Shown piece by piece: positions 15,049-22,316 of a stretch of DNA of 63,100 nt. The first letter of the stretch is position 1. Every line of letters begins with the position of its first letter. The notes under the pieces were generated by a model. That model was not told the origin of the DNA. It did not search any database and was given only the letters and a program-made list of their open reading frames with translations. Source of the DNA: an uncultured Pseudomonadota bacterium (lineage in GTDB: Bacteria > Myxococcota_A > UBA796 > JAFGLY01); NCBI GenBank assembly GCA_937912125.1, contig CALDOK010000277.1, forward strand, positions 1-63,100, in the 5' to 3' direction. Position numbers and translations under genes: made by a program.

Positions 15049-17118
15049 ATGGCAAACCTGGGAACCACAGGCCGACCCAGCAGGTTCACTCGCTGGCTGG
15101 CGAACAGGATCTGGAACGAGCGCACCGGTGTGCGCGCGAGCGAGGATCTCGTCCGCCTGGACAGCGCCCTGCGCTTCGGCGCCCTGTACGCCCTCACCAT
15201 CCTGGGCCCCATCCTGCTGCTCGGCTACTTCGGCGTGGCGGATCTGCTCTCCGGCGAAGCCTCCCTCACCGCCGAGATCACCCAGGAAGCCGAGAGCACC
15301 ATCGGCTCCTGCGCCACCGACGTCGAGGAGGTCTTCGAGCGCTTCGAGATGGCCACCCGCAACCGCCTGCTCTCGGGTCGATCCCTGGTCGAGGCGCCCG
15401 GTGAGCTGAGCACCCACCTGCTGCTCACCCTGCGGCTCGACGCTCAGGGGCAGATCACGGCGCCCTTCGACGAGCCCATCACCGCCCCCCCCAGCGACCA
15501 CACCTTCTTCCTCACCGGCCCCTTCGCCCAGGGCCGCCGGATCGAGGGCCAGGACCCCGCCCTGGCCGCGGCGCTGTACCGCATCGCCGCCAAGCAGGCC
15601 CCCGGCATGACCAGCGAGGGCACCGCGGCGCTGCAGCAGGCGCGCGCCATGAACGGCGCCGGGTTCACCCGCGAGGCCGAGGCCGCCTTCGCCGACATCG
15701 TGGCCGAGTATCCCAGCGCCCGCGACGCCTGGGGCTTCCTGGTGGCCGACCTGGCCCGGCTCGAGCGCGGTCAGCTGCTGATCGAGCGCGAACCCGAGAT
15801 CGGCGTCGGCGCCCTCGAGGCCGTGGTCGACGACATCCTGGGCCGCCGCTGGACCATCGGCCAGGGGGGCGAGGCCGCCGTGGCGCGCCGGGCCCTGGTG
15901 CTCATGGAGGGCCAGGCCGACCCCGACTGGCTGGCCAGCCGCCGCAGCCGCGTCGACCAGCGCTCCCACCAGCTCTACTGGGCCGAGCGCCTGCAGCGTG
16001 AGCTCGATCCCCTCACCGCCGGCGGCCGCCTGCTCCAGATGGCGCCCGGTCGCTTCCGCTACACCCTGGGCGACCAGGCCCTGTGGGCCACCGCCTGGTT
16101 CGACGACGAGCTGTACGCCTTCGCCCTGGATCGGGCCGGGCTGTTCGAGGCCATCCAGGCCGCGGCCAACCGCGCTCCCCGGGGCGACTCCCCCGTGGTG
16201 GTCGACGTGCTCAGCCCCGACGCCCTCTCCCCCCTCGGCGCCCTGGCCCGCCGCTCCCTGGCCCCCTGGCTGCCCGGCTGGACCCTGGTGGCCAAGCACA
16301 TCGACCCCGAAGGGCTGGCCGCCACCATCCGCTGGCAGCGGGCCCGCCGCATCGTCCTGGTGCTGGTGGCCATCCTGCTGGTTGGCGCGGGCGGGCTCAT
16401 CACCGGGCGGCTGGTCTCCCGCGAGCTGGATCTGGCCCGCCTCAAGACCTCCTTTGCCGCCAACGTCAGCCACGAGCTGCGCTCGCCCATCACCCAGATC
16501 CGACTCAAGGGCGAGTCCCTGCAGCTCGACCTGTGGGAAGACGAGGACGACCGGCGGCGCCACTACGACGCCATCGTGCGGGAGTCGGAGCGGCTCTCCC
16601 GCCTGGTCGACAATGTGCTGGACTTCGCGGCCATCGAGCGCGGCACCAAGAACTACACCATCCGCCCCCACGACCTGGGCATCACCCTGCGCAACGCGGT
16701 CCAGTCCATGCGCATCTCCATGGAAGCTCGGGGCCTGACCTTCGACGCCGACATCCCCGACGAGCTGCCCATGGTCGCCCACGACCAGGAGGCCATCGCA
16801 CAGGCCCTGACCAACCTGCTGTCCAACGCCGCCAAGTACGGCGCCCAGGGCAAGTGGATCGGCCTGTCCACCAATGTCCTGCCCGATGGCGTCGAGATCT
16901 ACGTCGCAGACAAGGGCATCGGCATCGACCGCGACGAGATCCCCAGGATCTTCGAGCAATACTACCGCAGCCAGGATCCCCGGGCCCGCAGCCTCAAGGG
17001 CACCGGGATCGGGCTGGCGATCGTGAAGTACATTATGGAAGCCCACGCGGGCCAGGTGTCGGTCTCGTCCACGCCGGGCCGCGGTAGCGTCTTCACGCTG
17101 TTCCTTCCCTTCTCCTAG
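15049..17118 (+). CDS. Sensor histidine kinase with large extracytoplasmic domain
   Basis: 689-residue membrane sensor kinase. Membrane helices lie near residues 44-66 and 433-455, so about 365 residues face the periplasm; this part is not a recognised sensor domain and includes an alpha-helical stretch resembling TPR (AARALVLMEG region is helical). The cytoplasmic core has a HisKA H-box NVSHELRSPITQ (phosphorylated His about 475), N-box NLLSNAAKYG, G1 DKGIGI and G2 GTGIGLAIVKY: all present, so the kinase should be active. Start at 15049 is a choice between two in-frame ATGs (15022, 15049), neither with a strong ribosome site. It is 17 bp upstream of its response regulator. Confidence 0.85.
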   Translation: MANLGTTGRPSRFTRWLANRIWNERTGVRASEDLVRLDSALRFGALYALTILGPILLLGYFGVADLLSGEASLTAEITQEAESTIGSCATDVEEVFERFEMATRNRLLSGRSLVEAPGELSTHLLLTLRLDAQGQITAPFDEPITAPPSDHTFFLTGPFAQGRRIEGQDPALAAALYRIAAKQAPGMTSEGTAALQQARAMNGAGFTREAEAAFADIVAEYPSARDAWGFLVADLARLERGQLLIEREPEIGVGALEAVVDDILGRRWTIGQGGEAAVARRALVLMEGQADPDWLASRRSRVDQRSHQLYWAERLQRELDPLTAGGRLLQMAPGRFRYTLGDQALWATAWFDDELYAFALDRAGLFEAIQAAANRAPRGDSPVVVDVLSPDALSPLGALARRSLAPWLPGWTLVAKHIDPEGLAATIRWQRARRIVLVLVAILLVGAGGLITGRLVSRELDLARLKTSFAANVSHELRSPITQIRLKGESLQLDLWEDEDDRRRHYDAIVRESERLSRLVDNVLDFAAIERGTKNYTIRPHDLGITLRNAVQSMRISMEARGLTFDADIPDELPMVAHDQEAIAQALTNLLSNAAKYGAQGKWIGLSTNVLPDGVEIYVADKGIGIDRDEIPRIFEQYYRSQDPRARSLKGTGIGLAIVKYIMEAHAGQVSVSSTPGRGSVFTLFLPFS

Positions 17119-17135
17119 GCCCCCCGGAGTCACGC

Positions 17136-17837
17136 ATGGCACGCATCCTTTTCGTCGAAGACGAGGCCGAGGTCCTCAGGACCCTCAAGGCCTTCTTCAC
17201 CCGCGAAGGTCACGAGGTGCTGGCGGCCCGTGGCGGCAGGGAAGCCCTCGAGCTGGCGGAGCGCCACCTGCCCCACGCCGCGGTGCTCGACGTCATGCTG
17301 CACGAGGGCCCTGAGGGCCCCGACGGCATGGACGGCTTCGAGGTGTGCAAGGCGCTGCGCGACCGCGGCTTCGCCGGCCCCGTCATCTTCCTCACCGCGC
17401 GCAACGCCGAGCACGACAAGCTGCTGGGCTTCGAGCTGGGGGCCGACGACTTCGTCACCAAGCCCTTCTCCCTGCTCGAGCTCAACGCCCGCATCGCGGC
17501 GGTGCTCAAGCGCGCCGGCGGCGCCCGCTCCGTCTACCGCTTCGGCGAGGTGGTGGTGGACCTGGACAACTACGTGATCAAGCAGGGCGAGGCCGAAGAG
17601 CGGCTGTCCAACCGCGAGCAGGAGCTGCTGCGCTACCTCATCGAGCACCGCGGCATGGTGCTGCCCCGGGAAGAGCTGCTCACCAGCATCTGGAAGTACG
17701 CCCCCAACGTCACCACCCGCACCGTCGACACCCACATCCTCAACCTGCGCAAGAAGCTGGGCGACAACGCGCAGGACCCCATCTTCATCGAGACCATGCA
17801 CGGGGTCGGCTACCGCTTCGTGGCCGAAGAGGGCTAG
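17136..17837 (+). CDS. OmpR/PhoB-family response regulator
   Basis: 233-residue transcription factor partner of the upstream kinase. Receiver domain: acidic pocket EDE at 8-10, phosphorylated Asp52 (AVLDVML), Thr in FLTAR and Lys in TKPF. C-terminal winged helix: LSNREQELLRYLIEH and TRTVDTHILNLRKKLG, the recognition helix pattern of the OmpR class, then GVGYRF. After Asp52 the loop is longer than normal by about six residues (HEGPEGPDGMDG, where most members have just MPxxDG). It lies 6 bp before the next gene, so the three genes are one operon. Confidence 0.93.
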   Translation: MARILFVEDEAEVLRTLKAFFTREGHEVLAARGGREALELAERHLPHAAVLDVMLHEGPEGPDGMDGFEVCKALRDRGFAGPVIFLTARNAEHDKLLGFELGADDFVTKPFSLLELNARIAAVLKRAGGARSVYRFGEVVVDLDNYVIKQGEAEERLSNREQELLRYLIEHRGMVLPREELLTSIWKYAPNVTTRTVDTHILNLRKKLGDNAQDPIFIETMHGVGYRFVAEEG

Positions 17838-17843
17838 GCTCCC

Positions 17844-18665
17844 ATGACTCCAGGCGCCCTGCTGCTGCTGGTCGCCACCGCACCGGTCCACGCCGTCGAG
17901 GGTCCCCTCGAGTGGGCTGAGCTGTTCGACGCGCGCCTGCTGGACGTGGCCGTCAACGACGGCGAGACCGCGGCCTTCAACCTGCAGTCGCTGCTCAACC
18001 GCCTCGAGCCGAGCGACCCCCTGTACGGCCAGGTCGCCTACTGGCTGGCCCACACCTACATCAGCCTCGACCAGCGCCAGCTGGCCCACGAGGCTCTCGA
18101 CATCGCCATGGAGTCCACGACCGCCCGATCGGCAGCCCTGGCGCTGCACAAGCAGCTCGAGTCCATCGACCGCCAGGTCACCAGCCTGCCCCTGGCCTCA
18201 CCCCTGGACCAGGACTTCGGCCCCTTCGTACACTCCTGGCTGTTCGGGGACCGCGGCTGGCTCGAGCAGGGCACCCCCCAGGGCGAGGACGATCCCGCCC
18301 TGCGCTGGGCCTGCATCGTGCAAGATCGACAAGACGACCAGATCAGCGCCACCTTCGCCCCAGACGCGGGCCGCCTGCGAGGCATCCGGCTGCAGCTCAA
18401 GGCCGAGCACTTCCCCGCCCACCTGCGCGTGCTGCTGGTGGACGAGCGCGGCCGCGAGTTCGCCACCGACCCCCTCACCGTACCCACCGACGCATGGCTC
18501 CAGCTCGAGCTCGAGCGCAGCTCCTTCCACTCCACCGACCCCACCCTGCCCGGCGAAAAGCCCACCGCACGCATCGCCGCGATGCACATCCACGATGTCA
18601 CGACCTACTTGAGCTCAGACCGTGGCCCCCGGGTGGTGTGGTTGGATGACTTGGAGATTTGGTAA
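17844..18665 (+). CDS. Secreted protein of a two-component operon, unknown function
   Basis: 273 residues, no family recognised. A signal peptide (GALLLLVATAPVHA) is followed by a helical, TPR-like region (AYWLAHTYISLDQRQLAHEA) and a C-terminal beta domain from about residue 165 whose strands (RGIRLQLKAEHF, LRVLLVDERG, WLQLELERSSF, VVWLDDLEIW) look like a galactose-binding jelly roll. Six bases separate it from the response regulator, so it is likely a target or accessory of that system, possibly working with the kinase's large periplasmic domain. The stop codon coincides with the start of a repeat island. Confidence 0.65.
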   Translation: MTPGALLLLVATAPVHAVEGPLEWAELFDARLLDVAVNDGETAAFNLQSLLNRLEPSDPLYGQVAYWLAHTYISLDQRQLAHEALDIAMESTTARSAALALHKQLESIDRQVTSLPLASPLDQDFGPFVHSWLFGDRGWLEQGTPQGEDDPALRWACIVQDRQDDQISATFAPDAGRLRGIRLQLKAEHFPAHLRVLLVDERGREFATDPLTVPTDAWLQLELERSSFHSTDPTLPGEKPTARIAAMHIHDVTTYLSSDRGPRVVWLDDLEIW

Positions 18666-18728
18666 GCGCCCTCGAAGGCTGGTCGTCAGCCCCGACGTAC
18701 TAGGCGCGAAGTAATGTGACGAGCGGCT
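18665..18728 (+). repeat. 64-bp repeat, uninterrupted copy
   Basis: This 64-bp unit recurs 116 bp downstream, where it is split after position 44 by the 203-bp element. The two differ at one base (gtgaCgag versus gtgaTgag). It includes a 5-bp stem GGCTG/CAGCC (18683-18697) that could help end transcription of the preceding gene. It represents the pre-insertion (empty) form of the target site. Confidence 0.85.
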
Positions 18729-18815
18729 GTGTTCACTGGAGGTCACCCCAAGGGAGCACCGCTTCGGACCCAGAGAAACCAGCGCCCTCGAAGGCTGGTC
18801 GTCAGCCCCGACGTA

Positions 18816-18824
18816 CTAGGCGCG
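18816..18824 (+). repeat. 9-bp target duplication, left
   Basis: CTAGGCGCG directly abuts the left end of the 203-bp element and is repeated exactly at 19028-19036 on its right end. The uninterrupted unit at 18665-18728 has this 9-mer only once, at 18700-18708, which is what a target-site duplication predicts. Confidence 0.8.
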
Positions 18825-19027
18825 GGCCTTGGTCCCCGCCTCGGCCACAGGCCGAACCAGGGACACGCGGCCTGCTTGCTGGTGGGGGGAGGCTGCCTCC
18901 CCCCAGACCGCTAGCGCGCCCCCCTCCCCGCGCCTTGTGGGCGCGCCGGGGCACATCCGTGCCCCGGAAAACAAACCACCGTTCAACCGTACTGATCCGG
19001 TGATTGGCCGAATCGTGGGTCATAGCC
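18825..19027 (-). mobile_element. 203-bp hairpin element, copy B
   Basis: Exact reverse complement of 1778-1980, with no difference over 203 bp. It has the same four hairpins and no plausible coding content. It is bounded on both sides by CTAGGCGCG. Perfect identity with copy A, 17 kb away, implies either recent transposition or gene conversion. No transposase is encoded in or beside it. Confidence 0.85.
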
Positions 19028-19036
19028 CTAGGCGCG
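19028..19036 (+). repeat. 9-bp target duplication, right
   Basis: Second copy of CTAGGCGCG, abutting the right end of the 203-bp element. See the left copy for the comparison with the empty site. Confidence 0.8.
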
Positions 19037-19062
19037 AAGTAATGTGATGAGCGGCTTGTAGC

Positions 19063-19104
19063 GTCCGGAAACTCTGGCGGGATTCGTCCAGAAAGTCTGG
19101 CGGG
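19063..19104 (+). repeat. Two tandem 19-bp palindromic repeats
   Basis: GTCCGGAAACTCTGGCGGG (19063-19081) and GTCCAGAAAGTCTGGCGGG (19086-19104) match at 16 of 19 positions with a 23-bp period. The second contains a perfect CCAGA/TCTGG hairpin with a 3-base loop; the first has one mismatch. Paired short repeats beside a TGT are reminiscent of insertion-sequence ends, but no transposase remains, so the origin is open. Confidence 0.6.
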
Positions 19105-19224
19105 GTTTCGTGATCTTGGTTGAAGGGTGAGGCTACGTCAAGACCCGTCACGGCCCGCAGGTCATGGACGCTGACGACGATGCGGACGATGTGGACGTCC
19201 CGCGACACCGCCAAGCCGCCACCT

Positions 19225-19431
19225 CTGCAACAAGGCTCGGGTCGAACGTTCCACTTCAGCGACAGGGCCTGGTCGAACGTTCCACCCGGGCTGGTGAGAG
19301 TGCCTGCACTGCCCGAAAATCGGCGTTTGCCGGCACGACGAGAGCCACGCAGGCCACAATCCATCCCACAGTGGAACCTTCGGCCCCATCCTGTCGCGGA
19401 TATGGAACCTTCCAGGCCACCCTTGTTGCAG
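19225..19431. repeat. Large imperfect inverted repeat with 31-bp internal period
   Basis: The left arm (19225-19289) and right arm (19367-19431, reversed) share the identical outer 11 bases CTGCAACAAGG and about 70% of the following 58 positions without gaps. Inside each arm an 11-mer close to GAASGTTCCAC occurs twice with a 31-bp spacing (19244 and 19275 on the left; 19371 and 19402, reversed, on the right). About 77 bp lie between the arms. No gene is supported in 19057-19460. The layout resembles a multi-site protein-binding locus or a transposon end with iterated sites. Confidence 0.65.
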
Positions 19432-19460
19432 CCCGGCCGTGGGGAGCCACCGCGAGGGCG

Positions 19461-20711
19461 TCAGTCAGCGATCAACGCGTCCGCCACCAGCTCGGTCAAG
19501 TACTCGACCTTCACTCCCATGTTCCAGTGGCCGTTCAGGTCGTGCAGCTGGGTGTGGCAGTTCTCGCAGGCGGTGACCAGCACAGTGGCGCCGGTGGCCT
19601 TGACCTGGTCGGCCTTGACCTTGGCGCTGGCCATGCGGAAGTCCTTCTCGCCCATGGCCACCAGGCCGCCGCCGCCGCCACAGCACCAGTTGTGCCCGCG
19701 GGTGGGGGTGGTCTCGACGAACTTGTCGGTGAGCTGCTCGAGCACGTGGCGAGGCTCATCGAACACACCGCCGTTGCGCGCGAGCTGGCAGGGGTCGTGG
19801 TAGGTCACCACCCCCTCGAGCTTGCTCTTGTCCAGCTTGATCCGTCCATCACGGACGTACTGGTACATCAGCTCGGTCACCGAGAGCACCTCGAAGGGCA
19901 GCTCGCCCATCATGTGCTTGAGCACCCGGAAGGCCGTTCCGCACTCGCAGATCACCACCTTCTTGACCCGCAGGCGCTGGGCCTCGTCGATGATGCGCTG
20001 GGAGATGTCGCGGGTCTTGGCGGGGTTGCCGACGAAGGCGCCGAAGTTGACCGCCTCGAAGTAGGACAAGGACCACTTCTCGCCCGCGGCGTTCATGATG
20101 GCCGCCGCCGAGATGATGGAGTGCTTGCCCGCCAGGGCCACGTACAACACCTCGGCGTCCTCGACCTCGAGGGGCACCACGGCGTCGCCGCCTTCACTGC
20201 GCCACTTCTCGATGATCTCGGCCTCCAGGTTACCCACCGCCGCGGCGAAGTTGGCCTTGGTGTCGGTGTAGGTCTTGGCCTTGGCCACGGACATGTCGGC
20301 CAGCATGTTCAGGATCATGGGGGCGTCGCCCGCCACGTTGAGCAGCTGCTTGGCGATGCCCTGGATCTGCTGGGTGTCGATGCCGAAGGGGCACACCGTC
20401 ATGCAGCGACGGCAACCGGTGCAGGTGTAGGCGGTCTGGTAGACCTTCTTCATCCAGGCGTCGTCCAGCTCCACGGCCTCCTCCAGGCCCGGCAGGATCT
20501 TGCCGTTGAGCGTGAAGTAGCGCTCGTAGATGCGCCGGATGTTCTGGGCCCGCGCCACCGGAGTGTGCTCGATCCTGGGGTCCGAGGCGTAGGCGTGGCA
20601 GGAGTCCATGCACAGGCCGCAGCGGGTGCAGCCCTCGAGGTACATGCGCACCGCCGACGACAGCTTCTTGCCGAAGGCCTCGATGAGCTTGGTCTGGGTC
20701 TCGGCATCCAT
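19461..20711 (-). CDS. DsrK/HdrD-like iron-sulfur oxidoreductase subunit
   Basis: 416-residue catalytic subunit of the heterodisulfide-reductase type, closest in pattern to DsrK. Two N-terminal 4Fe-4S motifs are visible: Cys28/31/34/38 (CTRCGLCMDSC) and Cys97/100/103/107 (CTGCRRCMTVCP). The CCG domain that holds the special non-cubane cluster is complete: Cys308, Cys343-Cys344 (WCCGGGG) and Cys382/385 (ACENC), giving CX34CCX37CX2C. A degenerate earlier CCG half reads CECGTAFR, as in DsrK. It should pass electrons between the membrane subunit encoded next door and a thiol/disulfide or persulfide substrate. ATG at 20711 lies 2 bp past the stop of the DsrM-like gene. HdrD or TmcB would be alternative names; no DsrAB is present. 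Confidence 0.85.
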   Translation of the reverse strand: MDAETQTKLIEAFGKKLSSAVRMYLEGCTRCGLCMDSCHAYASDPRIEHTPVARAQNIRRIYERYFTLNGKILPGLEEAVELDDAWMKKVYQTAYTCTGCRRCMTVCPFGIDTQQIQGIAKQLLNVAGDAPMILNMLADMSVAKAKTYTDTKANFAAAVGNLEAEIIEKWRSEGGDAVVPLEVEDAEVLYVALAGKHSIISAAAIMNAAGEKWSLSYFEAVNFGAFVGNPAKTRDISQRIIDEAQRLRVKKVVICECGTAFRVLKHMMGELPFEVLSVTELMYQYVRDGRIKLDKSKLEGVVTYHDPCQLARNGGVFDEPRHVLEQLTDKFVETTPTRGHNWCCGGGGGLVAMGEKDFRMASAKVKADQVKATGATVLVTACENCHTQLHDLNGHWNMGVKVEYLTELVADALIAD

Positions 20712-20713
20712 GG

Positions 20714-21436
20714 TCACGCCCTCCGCAGCCGGTTCAGCGGCACCGCCAGGAAGGTGTGCATCACCTTGCTGAACGGCAGGATCATCAGGAACAGGTTGGC
20801 CGCGAGCACGTGCAGCGCCACCACCACCGTGTGGCTGTTCACCAACATGCCCTCGATGGGGGAGGCGAAGGAGAGGTGCGCCAGCCTGTCGAAGTAGTGG
20901 GTGGCCAGCTCGGCCTTGGTGATCACGAAGCCGATGGGCGGGTTCCACGAGTTGGTCCACGAGATGGAGTCACCCGTGAGCGCGATGAAGAGCAGCAGCA
21001 GCAGCAGGTAGTAGTCAGCGGGCACCGAGATCAGCCGCACCGGCTCCTTCACCCTGCGGTTCATGAAGTACAGCAGCGGCAGGGTGAAGAGCAGGCCGCC
21101 CAGGCCCCAGCCCACCATGTGACGGGAGCCAGCGGGCACGAGGTTGACCTGGGGGAACAGGTCGATGTGGCCCAGCACCAGCACCACCAGGCCCAGGTGG
21201 AACGCCACCAGCATGCCCCAGAACACAGGGGCCTTGCGCAGGATGGTGGGCCAGGTGAGCGCCTCGACCAGCGCCCGAAGCGAACCACCCGCGGAGCGGG
21301 GGAACAGGGCGAGGGTGTGGGGGTGCGCGGGCGCCCGGAGGATACTCGCGACCCGGTAGAGGACACCGAAGATGCACCAGGCCACGGCCAGGTACACCAT
21401 CGGCACCATCACGATGTGGTAGAGCGTGTCGAGCAT
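20714..21436 (-). CDS. DsrM/NarI-like membrane cytochrome b subunit
   Basis: 240-residue integral membrane protein of the nitrate-reductase-gamma/DsrM family, expected to bind haem b and exchange electrons with the quinone pool. About five membrane helices are evident (MVYLAVAWCIFGVLY; MLVAFHLGLVVLVLGHI; LGGLLFTLPLLYFM; YYLLLLLLFIALTG; VVVALHVLAANLFLMIL). Haem-ligand candidates are the histidines in AFHLGLVV, LGHIDLF, VALHVLA and the closing PFSKVMHTF, which is characteristic of this family. It directly precedes the DsrK-like gene, reproducing the DsrMK core of the larger DsrMKJOP complex. Confidence 0.85.
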   Translation of the reverse strand: MLDTLYHIVMVPMVYLAVAWCIFGVLYRVASILRAPAHPHTLALFPRSAGGSLRALVEALTWPTILRKAPVFWGMLVAFHLGLVVLVLGHIDLFPQVNLVPAGSRHMVGWGLGGLLFTLPLLYFMNRRVKEPVRLISVPADYYLLLLLLFIALTGDSISWTNSWNPPIGFVITKAELATHYFDRLAHLSFASPIEGMLVNSHTVVVALHVLAANLFLMILPFSKVMHTFLAVPLNRLRRA

Positions 21437-21449
21437 GGGCCTGGCTGCG

Positions 21450-21686
21450 CTACTTGCAGCGCTTGACGAAGATCTTGATGGGGCTGCCCTGCTCGCTGCC
21501 GAGCACCTGGTGGCCGGTAGTGCTGGCCCAGGCGGGGAAGTCGGACAGGGAGCCGGGATCGGTGGTGAGGACCTCGATGATCTCACCTACGGCGACCGAG
21601 CCGATCTCCTGGGAGAGCTTGACCACGGGCATCGGGCAGGGGAGGCCCTTGAGATCCAGGACCTTGGCGACGGTGTACTCGGACAT
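21450..21686 (-). CDS. tusA: TusA/SirA-family sulfur carrier
   Basis: 78-residue sulfurtransferase of the TusA family. The defining CPxP motif is present (GLPCPMP, active Cys17), after VLDLKG; the rest fits the small two-layer fold (EIIEVLTTDPGSLSDFPAWA, then IKIFVKR). TusA carries persulfide sulfur on its Cys in tRNA thiolation, molybdenum cofactor work and, in Dsr-type operons, dissimilatory sulfur trafficking. Sitting 13 bp upstream of the DsrM-like gene and downstream of a DsrE-family gene, it is most likely the carrier for this module. A cgagga ribosome site precedes the ATG. Confidence 0.9.
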   Translation of the reverse strand: MSEYTVAKVLDLKGLPCPMPVVKLSQEIGSVAVGEIIEVLTTDPGSLSDFPAWASTTGHQVLGSEQGSPIKIFVKRCK

Positions 21687-21725
21687 GGTGAACTCCTCGC
21701 TTCGAGAGCGTTGGGGGGATGGGGG

Positions 21726-22271
21726 CTAAAGGAAGAGCTGGACGGAGGATTCGTTGGCATCGGCCAGGAAGGTGGCCACGCCGCAGTACTCCATGCCGGG
21801 GTAGTCGATGAGCTCGGCGCGCGAGAACCCCATGAGATCCATGGACATCTCGCAGACCTTGATCTTGACTCCGAGCATGGCCGCCACCTCGAAGAGCTGA
21901 TCGAGGCTGGCCGTGTTCTTCTTCTTCATCAGGTCCTTGAGCATGGCGGTGCCCATGCCGGCCATGTGCATCTGGGACAGGGCGAGCTTGTTGCGGCCCT
22001 TGGGCAACATCCAGCCGAACATGGTGGACATCAGGTCCTTGCCGCCCGCGTCCTTGGCCGGGTCGCGCAGGGCCGCCGTGCCCCAGAAGGTGAAGAACAG
22101 CACCACCTCCATGCCCATGGCGCCAGCGCCTGTGGCGATGATCATGGCCGCCAGCATCTTGTCCAGGTCGCCGGAGAAGACGATCATGGACAGCTTGTTC
22201 TTCTTGCCAGCGGGCAGGGCTTCGACCTTGGCCTGGAGCTCGGCGATCTGCTGGTTGACATCGACGCTCAT
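21726..22271 (-). CDS. DsrE/DsrF-like (COG2210) sulfur-transfer protein
   Basis: 181 residues of the DsrE/DsrF/DrsH-like superfamily, the longer type annotated as DsrE3 or peroxiredoxin-like. Markers: LSMIVFSGDLDKMLAAMIIA and MEVVLFFTFWGTAALRD strands/helices; MHMAGMGTAML; and the conserved KVCEMSMDLMG with the likely sulfur-binding Cys140. A second Cys163 lies in EYCGVATF. An N-terminal helical extension of about 25 residues precedes the fold. Such proteins pass sulfane sulfur to or from TusA; its gene is next to tusA here, which supports that. The protein lacks a signal peptide, so it works in the cytoplasm. Confidence 0.87.
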   Translation of the reverse strand: MSVDVNQQIAELQAKVEALPAGKKNKLSMIVFSGDLDKMLAAMIIATGAGAMGMEVVLFFTFWGTAALRDPAKDAGGKDLMSTMFGWMLPKGRNKLALSQMHMAGMGTAMLKDLMKKKNTASLDQLFEVAAMLGVKIKVCEMSMDLMGFSRAELIDYPGMEYCGVATFLADANESSVQLFL

Positions 22272-22316
22272 GGGAAGACTCCTCGGGGTGGGGCAGTGGT
22301 TCGGTCTGGAGGGGGG

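Larger units (their letters stand above)
18781..19056 (+). repeat. 64-bp repeat, copy split by the 203-bp element
   Basis: Positions 18781-18824 equal the first 44 bases of the unit at 18665, and 19037-19056 equal the last 20 with one substitution. Between them lie the 203-bp element and an extra copy of CTAGGCGCG. Comparing the two units reconstructs the insertion event directly. Confidence 0.85.

Noticed and set aside
19057..19460. A decayed IS21-family element
   Set aside because: A TGT next to paired short repeats recalls IS21 ends, but no istA or istB remnant could be read on either strand, so the family name is not supported.
19057..19460. CRISPR array
   Set aside because: The repeats are few, palindromic or in opposite orientations, spacers are not unique units, and no cas gene is near.
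19461..21436. Full dissimilatory sulfite reductase locus
   Set aside because: Only DsrM- and DsrK-like parts with TusA and DsrE occur; dsrAB, dsrC and dsrJOP are absent from the window.
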